From: a bacterium
GTDB lineage: Bacteria > Sysuimicrobiota > Sysuimicrobiia > Sysuimicrobiales > Segetimicrobiaceae
Length of the DNA: 64,000 bases
Assembly (NCBI GenBank): GCA_035307765.1
Contig: DATGHU010000016.1
Location: 1-64,000, forward strand
Reading direction: 5' to 3'
Part shown: piece after piece, positions 36,327 through 45,184 of the stretch
Layout: the number at the start of each line of letters is the position of its first letter
How positions within the stretch are numbered: position 1 is the first letter of the stretch
Notes under the pieces: generated by a model
Databases searched by the model: none
The model's input: only the letters and a program-made list of their open reading frames with translations
Told to the model about the DNA's origin: nothing
Made by a program: the position numbers and the translations under genes

Positions 36327-37073
36327 CTACCGCATCACCAGCCCGCCGTCGACATTCAGGACCTGCCCCGTGATATAGCTGGCTTCCTCCGAGACGAAGA
36401 ACGCCACCGCCGCGGCCACTTCTTCCGGTCGCCCGGTGCGGCCCATCGGAATATGATCGACGAACCGGGAACGCTGGTCCTCCCGGAGCGTCGCCGTCAA
36501 CCCGGCCTCAATGTACCCCGGGGAGACGACATTGGCCGTGATCCCGCGACCGGCCACCTCCTTGGCCACGGCCTTGGTAAACCCGATCACCGCGGCCTTG
36601 GCCGCGATGTAGTTCGCCTGCCCCGGGTTTCCGACCTCTGCCACGATCGAGCTGATATTGACGATCCGCCCGCGGCGCTGGCGCAGCATATCGCGCAGCG
36701 CCGCGCGTGTGCAGTAGAACGTCGAGTGCAGGTTGACCGCCAGGATCTCGTGCCAGTCCTCGTCCCGCATGCGCACGAGGAGCCCGTCGCGCGTCAGGCC
36801 GGCGTTGTTGACAAGGACATCCAACCGTCCCCGCCATTCCCCCGCCCCTTCGACCAGCCGCCGGCAGGCCTCCGCCGAGGTGATCTCCGCCTGAAGGATC
36901 GTAGCACTGCTTCCCGCCTCCTCGACCAGGCGGCGGGTACGCTCGGCGCCCTCACTGTTGTGGCCGTAGTGCACCACGATCCCCGCCCCTTCCCGGGCGA
37001 GCCGAACGGCCACCGCCGATCCGATCCCGCCGGACGCTCCGGTGACGAGCGCAACGTATTCCGGCAGGCTCAT
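36327..37073 (-). CDS. fabG: 3-oxoacyl-ACP reductase
   Basis: NADPH-dependent reduction of 3-oxoacyl-ACP in fatty-acid synthesis. The 248-residue SDR has VTGASGGIGSA, NNAG, the catalytic serine in NISSIVAE, and an intact YIAAK (Tyr-x3-Lys), unlike the two other SDRs in this window. YITGQVLNVDGGLV is the family end. Its ATG overlaps the fabD stop as ATGA, and acpP follows after 24 bases. Confidence 0.97.
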   Translation of the reverse strand: MSLPEYVALVTGASGGIGSAVAVRLAREGAGIVVHYGHNSEGAERTRRLVEEAGSSATILQAEITSAEACRRLVEGAGEWRGRLDVLVNNAGLTRDGLLVRMRDEDWHEILAVNLHSTFYCTRAALRDMLRQRRGRIVNISSIVAEVGNPGQANYIAAKAAVIGFTKAVAKEVAGRGITANVVSPGYIEAGLTATLREDQRSRFVDHIPMGRTGRPEEVAAAVAFFVSEEASYITGQVLNVDGGLVMR

Positions 37074-38047
37074 CGGACCTGGAGCCCGGCAAGGGCGACC
37101 GTCGCGTCATTGCGGGAGGCGGGGTCCTCGATGTGATAGGGAGCCGCCGCCACCGTCTTGCGGATCATGCCGCAGAGCGTCGTACCTGGGCCGATCTCCA
37201 CAAACTGCCGCACCCCCGTCTCCCAAATCGACCGGACCGACTGTTCCCAGAGCACGGGAGACGTCACCTGCGCGAGCAGCGCCCGACGAATGTCGTCGAC
37301 TTCCCGGATCGGGGTCGCCGACACGTTCGCCACCACGGGGATATTCGCGGCGCGGAAGGGCGTCCGCTCGAGGTCGGCGGCGAGCCGCTCGGCGGCCGGC
37401 CGCATCAGGCTCGTGTGAAACGGCGCGCTGACTGCGAGCTGGATGGTGCGCCGGGCCCCGCTGGCCTTGGCCGCGGCCGCGGCCTCCCTGACGGCACGGG
37501 CCTCTCCGCCGATGACGATCTGGCCGGGGCTGTTGAAGTTGGCCACCTCCACCACCCCGAGGTGGGCGTGCGCCGCGCACAGGGCCCGCGCCTGGTCCGC
37601 GGTAAGACCCATCACCGCGACCATCATCGTGTCCTGCCCGCCGGTCGCCTCCTCCATGTAGATGCCCCTGAGTCGGACCAACCTGACCGCGTCCTCGAGC
37701 CGAAGCGCGCCGGCACACACCAGCGCCGTGTACTCACCCAGGCTCAATCCGGCGGCGATCTCCGGGGCGGCGGGAAACGTGGCCAGGCAGGCGAGGCTCG
37801 TGACCAGAATCGCGGGCTGCGTATTCGCGGTGGCGCGGAGCGCCTCCTCCGGGCCTTCGGTGCAGAGGCGCAGAACGTCGAAGCCGATCGCCGCGCTCGC
37901 CCGCTCGTACACCGCGCGGGCCTGGGGAAATTGCTCGGCGAGATCTCGCCCCATGCCCACGTACTGTGCTCCCTGCCCCGGGAACACCGCGGCGAACCCG
38001 GCCGGCGCCGTCGGGCTCAGCGGGCGCCCCCCCAGCGGATCGTGCAC
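37070..38047 (-). CDS. fabD: Malonyl-CoA:ACP transacylase
   Basis: Transfers malonyl from CoA to ACP. The 325-residue alpha/beta hydrolase-like enzyme has the oxyanion motif FPGQGAQYVGMG, the nucleophile in GLSLGEYTALV, and the acid/base histidine in SAPFHTSLM. GPGTTLCGMIRKT ends the core. The called start overlaps the 3' end of fabH by 31 bases, and no better start is obvious. It stands between fabH and fabG, the conserved order. Confidence 0.95.
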   Translation of the reverse strand: MHDPLGGRPLSPTAPAGFAAVFPGQGAQYVGMGRDLAEQFPQARAVYERASAAIGFDVLRLCTEGPEEALRATANTQPAILVTSLACLATFPAAPEIAAGLSLGEYTALVCAGALRLEDAVRLVRLRGIYMEEATGGQDTMMVAVMGLTADQARALCAAHAHLGVVEVANFNSPGQIVIGGEARAVREAAAAAKASGARRTIQLAVSAPFHTSLMRPAAERLAADLERTPFRAANIPVVANVSATPIREVDDIRRALLAQVTSPVLWEQSVRSIWETGVRQFVEIGPGTTLCGMIRKTVAAAPYHIEDPASRNDATVALAGLQVR

Positions 38048-39012
38048 GCGCCCCAGGTGAATCCACCACCGAACGTGACGAGGACCCCGAGCCGCCCCTC
38101 TTGGACCTGTCCGGCTTGGACCGCTTCGTAGAGCGCAACCGGCACGGACGCGGCCGAGGTATTCCCATACCGCTGAACGTTGACGAAAAACTTCTCGAGC
38201 GGCACGCGGAGGCGGCGGGCCGCGGATTCAATGATCCGGATGTTGGCTTGATGCGGGATCACGAAATCGACATCGGTCGGTTCGAGTTCGGCCCGCCGTA
38301 GGGCCTCCGCCGCCGCCTGCGGCAGCGCCCGCACCGCGAACTGGTACACCTCGGGGCCATTCATGGCGATGAAGTGCTCCCCCCGCTCGACCGTGTCGAA
38401 CGACGCCGGTCGACGGCTGCCGCCGGCCGACAGGTAGAGCGCTCCCCCGCCGGACCCGTCCCCTCCCAAGCAGAAGGAGAGGAATCCCTGTCCCGGCCGG
38501 GCCGGGCGCAACACCGCCGCGCCGGCGCAGTCGCCGAAGAGCACGCACGTGGCGCGGTCCCGCCAGTTGGTGATCCGGGAGAGGGTCTCTGCGCCCACGA
38601 CCAGGACGGTCTCCGCCTGGCCCGAGGCGATGGCGCCGTGCCCGACGCTCAGTCCGTAGACAAAGCTCGAGCAGGCCGCCGACACATCGAGACACCCAAC
38701 GGTACGGGCTCCCAGTCGTTTCTGCAGCAGACAGGCGACGCTGGGGAACATCGTGTCGGGGGTCGTGGTCCCCACGACGATGTAGTCGACGTCCGTCGCT
38801 TTCAGGCCGGCCTGGTCGAGCGCCTCGCGCGCCGCGCCGTAGGCGAGATCGGAGGTGGCCTCCGTCTCCGCGGCGATCCTGCGCTCGGACACGCCGGTGC
38901 GCGACCGGATCCACTCGTCGGTGGTCTCGACCGTTTTCGCCAGCTCGTCGTTGGTCAAGATCCGTTCGGGAAGGTAGCGACCCAGTCCGACGATCGTGGA
39001 TCCCGTGTACAC
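38017..39012 (-). CDS. fabH: Beta-ketoacyl-ACP synthase III
   Basis: Starts fatty-acid chains by condensing acetyl-CoA with malonyl-ACP. VGLGRYLPERILTNDEL is the typical N-terminus. The catalytic cysteine is in DVSAACSSF, the histidine in PHQANIRI, and the asparagine in GNTSAASVP. GTG at 39012 is the chosen start, with GGGAG six bases upstream; it gives 331 residues, the usual size, whereas the longer frame would overlap plsX. It lies between plsX and fabD. Confidence 0.95.
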   Translation of the reverse strand: MYTGSTIVGLGRYLPERILTNDELAKTVETTDEWIRSRTGVSERRIAAETEATSDLAYGAAREALDQAGLKATDVDYIVVGTTTPDTMFPSVACLLQKRLGARTVGCLDVSAACSSFVYGLSVGHGAIASGQAETVLVVGAETLSRITNWRDRATCVLFGDCAGAAVLRPARPGQGFLSFCLGGDGSGGGALYLSAGGSRRPASFDTVERGEHFIAMNGPEVYQFAVRALPQAAAEALRRAELEPTDVDFVIPHQANIRIIESAARRLRVPLEKFFVNVQRYGNTSAASVPVALYEAVQAGQVQEGRLGVLVTFGGGFTWGACTIRWGGAR

Positions 39013-39071
39013 GGCGCGCTCCCTTGATCGGTCGTGTGCGCGATCCTCAGCGATGATTGCGCGGCGTGTTG

Positions 39072-40172
39072 TCACGCGTCGGCACGCGACCGCTGGGGGA
39101 GCGGAAGCTGTCCTTCCGGTTCTCTATCCCTCGGGGTGGTGGGGGCGGGTCCGGGCGACAGGTGCGAGAGCCGAGCGATGTCGGCGCGGATGGCTTCCAC
39201 CATGCGGGAGTGGACGGAGTCCGCGGCGAGCGCGATCGAATTTCGAATCGCCTTGGCCTTGGAGCTGCCGTGGGTGATGATGCAGATCCCGTTCACCCCA
39301 AGCAGCGGCGCGCCTCCGTATTCCGTGTAATCCATCCGCCGGGCCAGGGCCCGCAGGCGCGGGGTCGCCAGGAGCACGCCCAGCCGGACGAGGATCCCCC
39401 GGCTCAGCTCCTCGCGGAGGAGCGTGAAGATCCCCACCGCCAGGCCTTCGCCGAACTTCAAGAGGAGGTTGCCGACGAAACCGTCGCAGACAGCCACATC
39501 GGCCGCTCCGCTGAAGAAGTCCCGGCCTTCAACGTTGCCGATGAAGTTGACGCCGGAGTGGCGCAGCAGATCCGCCGCCTGGATCACCGCCTCGTTCCCT
39601 TTGGTGTCCTCGGCGCCGTTGCTCATGAGCGCCAGGCGCGGCTCTGCGATTCCGAGCACCCGGTTCGCATAGACGCTGCCCATGATCGCAAATTGGAGGA
39701 GGTGCTTGGGGCGGCAGTCTACATTCGCCCCAACATCGACCATGATGGCGCGGCCCCGTAAGGTGGGCAACACCGCGGCGATCGCCGGGCGGTCGATCCC
39801 CTCAATGCGGCCGAGGGTGAGGAGCGCCGCGGCCATCGCCGCGCCGGTGTTCCCGGCGCTGACCACCGCATCGGCCTCGCCACGCCGGAGTGCCTCCGCC
39901 GCGACGAGGATCGACGCCTGGCGCTTCCGCCGGAGCGCCATCGCCGGCGCCTCCGCCATGCCAATGACCTCGGGGGCGTCCAGCACCCGAATCGGCAGCC
40001 CCGATTCCGGGTTGACCGATGCGAGCTCCTCGCTGACCCGGCTTGTCGGGCCCACCAGGATGACCTCGACGCCCAACTCCCGGGCGGCGAGGACCGCCCC
40101 CCCGACGACCTCCCGAGGGGCGTAGTCGCCGCCCATCGCGTCGATCGCGACTCGCAGCCTCGCTCCCTCCAT
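39072..40172 (-). CDS. plsX: Phosphate acyltransferase PlsX
   Basis: Converts acyl-ACP to acyl-phosphate for phospholipid synthesis, acting on the inner membrane surface. The 366-residue protein begins RVAIDAMGGDYAP, the conserved PlsX start, and has SAGNTGA, AVCDGFVGN and GVNGICIITHGSS motifs. The start at 40172 leaves 19 bases after rpmF; a longer frame overlaps rpmF and is not favoured. The C-terminal 30 residues are an unusual proline-rich tail. Confidence 0.95.
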   Translation of the reverse strand: MEGARLRVAIDAMGGDYAPREVVGGAVLAARELGVEVILVGPTSRVSEELASVNPESGLPIRVLDAPEVIGMAEAPAMALRRKRQASILVAAEALRRGEADAVVSAGNTGAAMAAALLTLGRIEGIDRPAIAAVLPTLRGRAIMVDVGANVDCRPKHLLQFAIMGSVYANRVLGIAEPRLALMSNGAEDTKGNEAVIQAADLLRHSGVNFIGNVEGRDFFSGAADVAVCDGFVGNLLLKFGEGLAVGIFTLLREELSRGILVRLGVLLATPRLRALARRMDYTEYGGAPLLGVNGICIITHGSSKAKAIRNSIALAADSVHSRMVEAIRADIARLSHLSPGPAPTTPRDREPEGQLPLPQRSRADA

Positions 40173-40191
40173 CGGCGTCTCGGTCCGCTCC

Positions 40192-40392
40192 CTACCCGCC
40201 GGTTTTCTCCTCGGCGGGCTTGACCTCAATCACTTGCTTTCCCGCGTAATATCCGCACGCTGGACAGACCCGGTGGGGCGCCATCCGGGCATGGCACTGA
40301 GGACACTCCACCAGCGTCACCGGCTGTACCTTAAAGTGCGCGCGCCGGCTCGCCGTGCGCGCCTTGCTGAATCGCCGTTTTGTCAGTCCCAT
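40192..40392 (-). CDS. rpmF: 50S ribosomal protein L32
   Basis: A 66-residue basic ribosomal protein. The N-terminus is MGLTKRRFSKART, somewhat different from the common MAVPKR start. CPQC and CPAC form a complete zinc ribbon, so this is the zinc-binding form. Between yceD and plsX it occupies its standard position; production of the ribosomal and lipid genes is coupled by co-transcription. Confidence 0.96.
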   Translation of the reverse strand: MGLTKRRFSKARTASRRAHFKVQPVTLVECPQCHARMAPHRVCPACGYYAGKQVIEVKPAEEKTGG

Positions 40393-40395
40393 CCG

Positions 40396-40944
40396 TCACT
40401 CCTTCTCCGTCGTCGCCCCGCCCTTATGCACGGTCGCCCACTGCCGCAACACCTGAAGTCGCGGATCAACGGGATCCTCCGCACAGCCGCACGCGCCGGC
40501 GTTCAAGTCCGCGCCGCAGGTCGGACACAATCCCCGGCACCCCTCCCGGCACCTCGGCGCGAGGGGGAGGGCCAGAATGAGGTGCTGCCGGACGACCTCG
40601 GTCACGTCAATCGTATCATCGGGTCCGACCGGAGTCACAAAGTCGTCCGGACCCAACTCCGCCTCCACCGCTGCGGTGGCGGTCGCCGGACGGCCGAACT
40701 CTTCGGCGATGGAGAACTCGAGCGGCTGCTCGAATCGGACCAGGCACGCTCCGCACACGAGACTCAGTGCCGTTCGCACCCTTCCCGAGAGGCACACCGT
40801 CCGCCCGGTGCTGGCGACCGTGAGCGCCCCTTCGACGGGCCGCAGGAGCACCGCGTCCTCGGCAGGCGGCTCGCACGGCTCGGAGTACGCCAACGTCCGA
40901 ACGGCGCCCCGATCAGCCAGCAGTTCGCCGATGTTAACCCGCAC
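40396..40944 (-). CDS. yceD: DUF177/YceD-family protein
   Basis: A 182-residue protein of the DUF177/YceD family, which is linked to 23S rRNA metabolism in plants and some bacteria and is almost always encoded just before rpmF. LSGRVRTALSLVCGACLVRFEQPLE contains the conserved CxxCLxxF motif. The C-terminal LPLAPRCREGCRGLCPTCG supplies further cysteines typical of the family. GAGGTG precedes the ATG. It is the first gene of the fatty-acid operon. Confidence 0.92.
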   Translation of the reverse strand: MRVNIGELLADRGAVRTLAYSEPCEPPAEDAVLLRPVEGALTVASTGRTVCLSGRVRTALSLVCGACLVRFEQPLEFSIAEEFGRPATATAAVEAELGPDDFVTPVGPDDTIDVTEVVRQHLILALPLAPRCREGCRGLCPTCGADLNAGACGCAEDPVDPRLQVLRQWATVHKGGATTEKE

Positions 40945-40960
40945 ATCGCCACCTCACGAC

Positions 40961-41009
40961 GTGTGCCCGGACGGCCTATCCCGCGAGGGGGGGTAACCGC
41001 CGGGCACAC
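40961..41009 (-). promoter_or_regulatory. 5' leader hairpin of the fatty-acid operon mRNA
   Basis: CCGGGCACAC at 41000-41009 and GTGTGCCCGG at 40961-40970 are perfect complements with a 29-base loop. Placed by the promoter, transcription should start at or next to 41009, so the mRNA would begin with this hairpin. It ends 16 bases before the yceD start codon. It could stabilise the 5' end or control translation of yceD. Confidence 0.5.
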
Positions 41010-41015
41010 CGTCTG

Positions 41016-41045
41016 ATTATACGGACGCCGGTTCGGCGTTGTCAA
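41016..41045 (-). promoter_or_regulatory. Consensus sigma70 promoter of the yceD-rpmF-fab operon
   Basis: On the minus strand a perfect TTGACA (41045-41040) is followed after 18 bases by a perfect TATAAT (41021-41016). The spacer contains the inverted repeat ACGCCG-AAC-CGGCGT, a candidate operator between the two boxes. The -35 overlaps the stop codon of the upstream coiled-coil gene. The promoter would drive yceD, rpmF, plsX, fabH, fabD, fabG, acpP, fabF, rnc and the HIT gene. Confidence 0.85.
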
Positions 41046-41584
41046 GAGACGGTAACTTTGCCGTTGTCGACCCGCGACGAGGTCTGCGCTTGCCCCCCGC
41101 TCCTAGCCCCGGTCCGCTCCGCGAGGACCGCCTTGCCGCGCTGCACCGTCGCGAGGATCCGTGCCACCTCGCGCTCCAGGCGCTCCAGGACGGTCAGCGC
41201 ATAGAGGTCGGCGCCGCGTCGGGTCTCCTCCGCGTCTCGCACCGCCTGTTCCCGAATTTGCTGGAGTTGTTGCTCGGCGGCCCGGGCAAGCGTCCCGTCC
41301 TCGATCGCCCGGCGCGCGTGATCCTCGGCTTCGAGGACGATGCGCCGTGCTTCGTCCTGCGCGCGCCGCAGCACCGTCTCCGCTTCTGCCCCCACCGCCG
41401 CCGCTCGCTTGGCATCGGTGGACAGCGCCTCACGGAGGCGTTGCATCAACTGCTGAACTTCTTCGTCCCATGCGGCGCGGCGGCCCGGGGAAAACCGCGG
41501 CGGTCCCGCGGCCAGGAGCGCATCGAGGCGCTCCAGGCAATCTGGGATGGATGCGGGGATCGAGGATCGACCTGCCGTTGCCAT
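41042..41584 (-). CDS. Coiled-coil protein, ATP-synthase-subunit-b-like
   Basis: A 180-residue soluble protein of unknown function. Residues 45-165 are a long charged helix (AETVLRRAQDEARRIVLEAEDHARRAIEDG) of the type seen in ATP synthase b/E subunits and DivIVA-related proteins; such matches mostly reflect coiled-coil character. It lies five bases after coaD and ends inside the fatty-acid operon promoter. Small coiled-coil genes occur at this location in several Gram-positive relatives. A scaffold role in division or envelope organisation is only a guess. Confidence 0.7.
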   Translation of the reverse strand: MATAGRSSIPASIPDCLERLDALLAAGPPRFSPGRRAAWDEEVQQLMQRLREALSTDAKRAAAVGAEAETVLRRAQDEARRIVLEAEDHARRAIEDGTLARAAEQQLQQIREQAVRDAEETRRGADLYALTVLERLEREVARILATVQRGKAVLAERTGARSGGQAQTSSRVDNGKVTVS

Positions 41585-41588
41585 CTCG

Positions 41589-42092
41589 TCACCTCTTGCG
41601 TTGTGACCTCAACTTCTGACCGAGCCGTTTCTCCACATTCTGGGGAATGAGACCGGAGACCGATCCGCCGAACCGCGCCACCTCCCGGATCAGCGTCGAA
41701 CTCAGGTATGCGAATTCCGGAGCGGTCATCATAAAGACGGTTTCGATTTCGGGTCTCAGTCGTTTGTTCATCGCCGCCATCTTCAGTTCGTACTCGAAGT
41801 CCATCATTGCCCGCAGTCCCTTGACGATCACCGTCGCTCCCAGCCGCTCCGCGAACTCGACGGTCAGCCCTTGGAACTGCATGACCTCGACGTCGGTCTG
41901 CTCCGCCGCGGCGCGGAGCATCGCCACGCGGTCGGCGACGCTAAACATCGGGTCTTTCTCTATGTTGGTCGCGACGCCCACGACCACGCGGCGAAACATT
42001 CTGCGGGCCCGCTCGATGATGTCCAGGTGCCCGTTGTGCACCGGGTCGAAGCTGCCGGGATACAAGGCAATGGCGAGCCTGTTCTCCCTCAA
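41589..42092 (-). CDS. coaD: Phosphopantetheine adenylyltransferase
   Basis: Transfers AMP from ATP to 4'-phosphopantetheine, the penultimate step of coenzyme A synthesis. The 167-residue protein has ALYPGSFDPVHNGHLDIIERA with the T/HxGH nucleotidyltransferase motif, and YLSSTLIREVARFG near the end (the ISSTxxR-type motif). The start is taken as TTG at 42092, which overlaps the rsmD stop (TTGA) and gives normal length; a longer frame would extend into rsmD. rsmD-coaD pairing is conserved. Confidence 0.94.
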   Translation of the reverse strand: MRENRLAIALYPGSFDPVHNGHLDIIERARRMFRRVVVGVATNIEKDPMFSVADRVAMLRAAAEQTDVEVMQFQGLTVEFAERLGATVIVKGLRAMMDFEYELKMAAMNKRLRPEIETVFMMTAPEFAYLSSTLIREVARFGGSVSGLIPQNVEKRLGQKLRSQRKR

Positions 42093-42649
42093 GGCCCTTC
42101 CTCCCTCTTCCCACCCCGCGCGTACGTCCAAAGCGCGGTTTCTCCGTACCGGACCGCCCGGAGGCGGGTGAGCCCCGCGATCTCGCCCGGATCATCCCGC
42201 CAGTGGCCTTCGGCGATTGCCAGGCCGTCATCCGCCAGCACCGCCCCGGCGGCGATGCGTCTCAACGTCTTCGCCTGCAGCCCGAGCCCATACGGCGGGT
42301 CCAGGAAGATCAGGTCGAACTGCCGCTCCTGCGTGTCGAGCGCCTGCACCTCGGTCAGCACGTTGGCCCTGCGAACTTCGGCGTGGGGGACCGCCGCCAG
42401 GGACTCCCGGATCAAGGCGGCGTTGCGCGGATCGCGTTCGACGAAAACGACCAGGCTCGCCCCCCGTCTCAGCGCTTCAATCCCAACCCGTCCGGTCCCT
42501 GCGAAGAGATCGAGCACGCGGGCGCCGGCGAGGCGCGGGGCGAGCGAATTGAAGAGCGCGCCCGTGACCTTGCTGGATGTCGGGCGGACGCCGTGCCCGC
42601 TCTTGACGTGCGCCCGGGTGCCGCGGGCCCTGCCGCCGCCGCTGCGCAC
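42089..42649 (-). CDS. rsmD: 16S rRNA (guanine966-N2)-methyltransferase
   Basis: Methylates G966 of 16S rRNA. The 186-residue Rossmann methyltransferase has VRPTSSKVTGALFNSL, LDLFAGTGRVGIEALRRGA as the SAM-binding motif I, and the catalytic DLIFLDPPYGLG (DPPY). It begins with a GTG three bases after the recG stop and overlaps coaD at its end. The order recG-rsmD-coaD is frequent in Gram-positive bacteria. Confidence 0.94.
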   Translation of the reverse strand: MRSGGGRARGTRAHVKSGHGVRPTSSKVTGALFNSLAPRLAGARVLDLFAGTGRVGIEALRRGASLVVFVERDPRNAALIRESLAAVPHAEVRRANVLTEVQALDTQERQFDLIFLDPPYGLGLQAKTLRRIAAGAVLADDGLAIAEGHWRDDPGEIAGLTRLRAVRYGETALWTYARGGKREEGP

Positions 42650-42652
42650 CCG

Positions 42653-44836
42653 TCAGCCGACCCGCACGTTCTCGACGCGGGCGCCGCCGAACCGTTGCTG
42701 GAGTGCTTCCGCCAGGGGGCGGTGCGCCGGTTCCCCGAGCGCGGGGTCGCTCCGGAGCAAGATCTCCGCATCTCGGCGGGCGCGCTCGAGCCAATCGTGG
42801 TCCCGAACGAGATCGGCGACCCGGAGCTCGGTGACGCCGTGTTGTCGGAGCATGGTCTGCCGGCGGTCGCCGAGGAGTTCGCCGGCCCCTCTGAGCTCAA
42901 GGTCCCGCTGGGCGATGCGGAACCCATCCCCCGTCTCCACCATCGCGGCGAGACGCGACGCGGCGATCGCGTCGTCGGCGGCGACATCGGCGACGAGGAC
43001 GCAGACCGATTCGTGGGTTCCCCGTCCGACGCGCCCGCGGAGCTGGTGAAGTTGGGAAAGCCCGAAGCGGTCGGCGTCCTCGATCACCATCACCGTGGCG
43101 TTCGGGATGTCGATCCCAACCTCGATCACGGTGGTGGCGACGAGGACGGCGATCTCGCCATCCCGCATCGCGCGCATGGTCGCATCGCGCACTTCAATCT
43201 TCATCCGCCCGTGCAGCACGCCAACTCGAAGGCCGCGGAACACCTCCTGTTGCAGGCGGGATGCGAGCGCCGTGGCGGCCTCGGCCTGCAGCTTGTCGGA
43301 TTCTTCGATCAACGGGCAAACGATGTAAGCTTGCCGCCCCGCCTCGACCTGCGAGCGGACGAACTCGTACACCCGCGGCCGACTCGAGGTGGGGCGGGTG
43401 TAGGTCTTGATCGGCGACCGCCCCGGCGGGAGCTCATCGAGCGTCGAGACGTCCAGGTCGCCGTAGAGGGTGAGGGCGAGGGTGCGCGGGATCGGCGTCG
43501 CCGTCATCACGAGCACGTCCGGATGGTCGCCTTTCTTGCTCAGCGCCGCCCGCTGGGTGACCCCGAACCGATGCTGCTCGTCGACGACGACCAACCCCAA
43601 CCGATGAAATTCCACTTCCTCCTCGATCAGGGCGTGGGTGCCGATGATGATGTCGGCACGTCCCTCCCGCGTCGCCTGGAACGCCTCCAGGCGGGCCGCG
43701 CGCCCCAGGCCGCCCACCAGCAGGACGGTTGTGATCCCGAGGGGCTCAAGTAGGGTGTGGAGGGTCAGGTAGTGCTGCCCGGCCAAGATCTCCGTTGGAG
43801 CCATCAACGCCCCCTGCGCCCCCCCTCCCACACAGCGCAGCAGCGCGGTCGCGGCGATCAGGGTCTTCCCCGAGCCGACATCGCCTTGGAGCAGCCGGTT
43901 CATCGGGTGGGACCGGTGGAGGTCTGCGCTGATCTCGTCGATCACCTGGCGCTGGGCCCGGGTGAGCGAGAACGGCAAGCCGGCGTGGAACCGGGTGATG
44001 AGCTCGGAGGCGTCCCCGTACTCGACGCTCCGCCGCTCGGCCGCCGCGGCGGCCTTCTGGCGGAGCAGCAGTAGTTCGAGGAGCAGCAGTTCCTCGTACA
44101 CCAGCCGCCGGTGCGCCGCGGCCTGCGTGTCCTGGGTGTCCGGAAAGTGCGCCTGCCGCAGCGCGTCGGCGAGCGCGGGAAGGCGGTGGCGACGCCGAAG
44201 ATCGTCCGGCAGCCATTCCGTGATCCGCGGGGCGGTGTCCTCGATCGCGTGGAGCACGATCGTCCGCAGGATCCGCTGGCTCAACCCCTCGGTGCCGCGA
44301 TAGACGGGGACGATCCGCCCCACGTGCAGCGTCTCCTCACCATCCTCCAGGAGCTCGAACTCCGGGGCCGCCATCTGCACCTCCCCGCCCTGCCGCTGTA
44401 CCCGTCCGTGCAGGACGATCCTGCGCCCCCGCAGCAGCTGGCGCGCGAGGTACGGCTGGTTGTACCAAACGGCATGGAGGACGCCGGAGGTATCGACGAT
44501 CGCGGCTTTGGTGATCGTGAGGCGCCGTCGCCGCGGCCGGAACTGGCGGATTTGGCCGATCGTGCCTTGAACGGTTTCCACGGCGCCGTGCCGGAGGTCG
44601 TAGATGGCGCGGAGGTGACTGCGATCCTCGAGCCGCCGCGGGAGCGTGTAGAGCAGATCCCCCGCGGTGGCGATCCCTAACCGCGCGAGCATTTGAGCGC
44701 GGCCCGGCCCCACGCCCCGCAGGTAGCGCACCGGGGTTCCCAGGTCGACGGCGGTGGGGGGGAAAGGGCTCGCCGTCATCTCCTGCGGGGAGCACACGGG
44801 AGGGGGCGCCGGCCGTGCTCTGCGCGAACTCACCAT
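42653..44836 (-). CDS. recG: ATP-dependent DNA helicase RecG
   Basis: A superfamily 2 helicase that remodels stalled replication forks and Holliday junctions. The protein has the wedge/OB domain at the N-terminus ([14 protein letters not shown]), Walker A GDVGSGKT, the DEQHRFG box (motif II), the [14 protein letters not shown] motif III, and [12 protein letters not shown] motif VI. GGAGG lies about nine bases upstream of the ATG at 44836, which favours this start (727 residues) over the ATG at 44779. It is the first gene of the recG-rsmD-coaD run, divergent from rpmB. Confidence 0.96.
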   Translation of the reverse strand: MVSSRRARPAPPPVCSPQEMTASPFPPTAVDLGTPVRYLRGVGPGRAQMLARLGIATAGDLLYTLPRRLEDRSHLRAIYDLRHGAVETVQGTIGQIRQFRPRRRRLTITKAAIVDTSGVLHAVWYNQPYLARQLLRGRRIVLHGRVQRQGGEVQMAAPEFELLEDGEETLHVGRIVPVYRGTEGLSQRILRTIVLHAIEDTAPRITEWLPDDLRRRHRLPALADALRQAHFPDTQDTQAAAHRRLVYEELLLLELLLLRQKAAAAAERRSVEYGDASELITRFHAGLPFSLTRAQRQVIDEISADLHRSHPMNRLLQGDVGSGKTLIAATALLRCVGGGAQGALMAPTEILAGQHYLTLHTLLEPLGITTVLLVGGLGRAARLEAFQATREGRADIIIGTHALIEEEVEFHRLGLVVVDEQHRFGVTQRAALSKKGDHPDVLVMTATPIPRTLALTLYGDLDVSTLDELPPGRSPIKTYTRPTSSRPRVYEFVRSQVEAGRQAYIVCPLIEESDKLQAEAATALASRLQQEVFRGLRVGVLHGRMKIEVRDATMRAMRDGEIAVLVATTVIEVGIDIPNATVMVIEDADRFGLSQLHQLRGRVGRGTHESVCVLVADVAADDAIAASRLAAMVETGDGFRIAQRDLELRGAGELLGDRRQTMLRQHGVTELRVADLVRDHDWLERARRDAEILLRSDPALGEPAHRPLAEALQQRFGGARVENVRVG

Positions 44837-44925
44837 GCCGCCCGCCTCCTCTGTCGCGCTGTCCGTTGCCCGGAGCGGGCCAGGCGGCGATCGCCTGCCA
44901 CGCGGGCAATTCTACGCCCCGGGCG

Positions 44926-44954
44926 TTGTCCCTCCCCAAGGCGTGTGGTAGACT
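44926..44954 (+). promoter_or_regulatory. Promoter of rpmB
   Basis: TTGTCC (44926-44931) is 17 bases upstream of TAGACT (44949-44954), and TGG just before the -10 makes an extended -10. The start of rpmB is 35 bases farther on, with GGGAG in the leader. Confidence 0.6.
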
Positions 44955-44988
44955 GCGGAGAGAGTTCGACCGGCGAAGGGAGACCGCG

Positions 44989-45180
44989 ATGGCACGGCGA
45001 TGCGCGGTGTGCGGGAAGGAGCCGCGCACCGGCTACAGGGTGAGTCACTCGCACCACAAGACGAAGCGGAGGTTTGCCCCCAACCTGCAGAGCGTGCGCG
45101 CCGTGATCGACGGCGTGCGACGACGGGCCATGGTCTGCACCGCGTGTCTCAAGGGGAAGAAAGTGGTCCGGGTGGCCTGA
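44989..45180 (+). CDS. rpmB: 50S ribosomal protein L28
   Basis: A 63-residue basic ribosomal protein: [16 protein letters not shown] with a Cxx[19 protein letters not shown], and a second CxxC in [11 protein letters not shown]. All four zinc cysteines are present, so it is the zinc form. It stands alone on the plus strand with its own promoter and converges with hslO, only four bases away. An AAGGGAGA site precedes the ATG. Confidence 0.97.
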   Translation: MARRCAVCGKEPRTGYRVSHSHHKTKRRFAPNLQSVRAVIDGVRRRAMVCTACLKGKKVVRVA

Positions 45181-45184
45181 TCGC

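Noticed and set aside
35262-37136. A plus-strand open frame of 624 codons
   Set aside because: It runs antisense across fabF, acpP and fabG, all certain genes; the translation has no domain.
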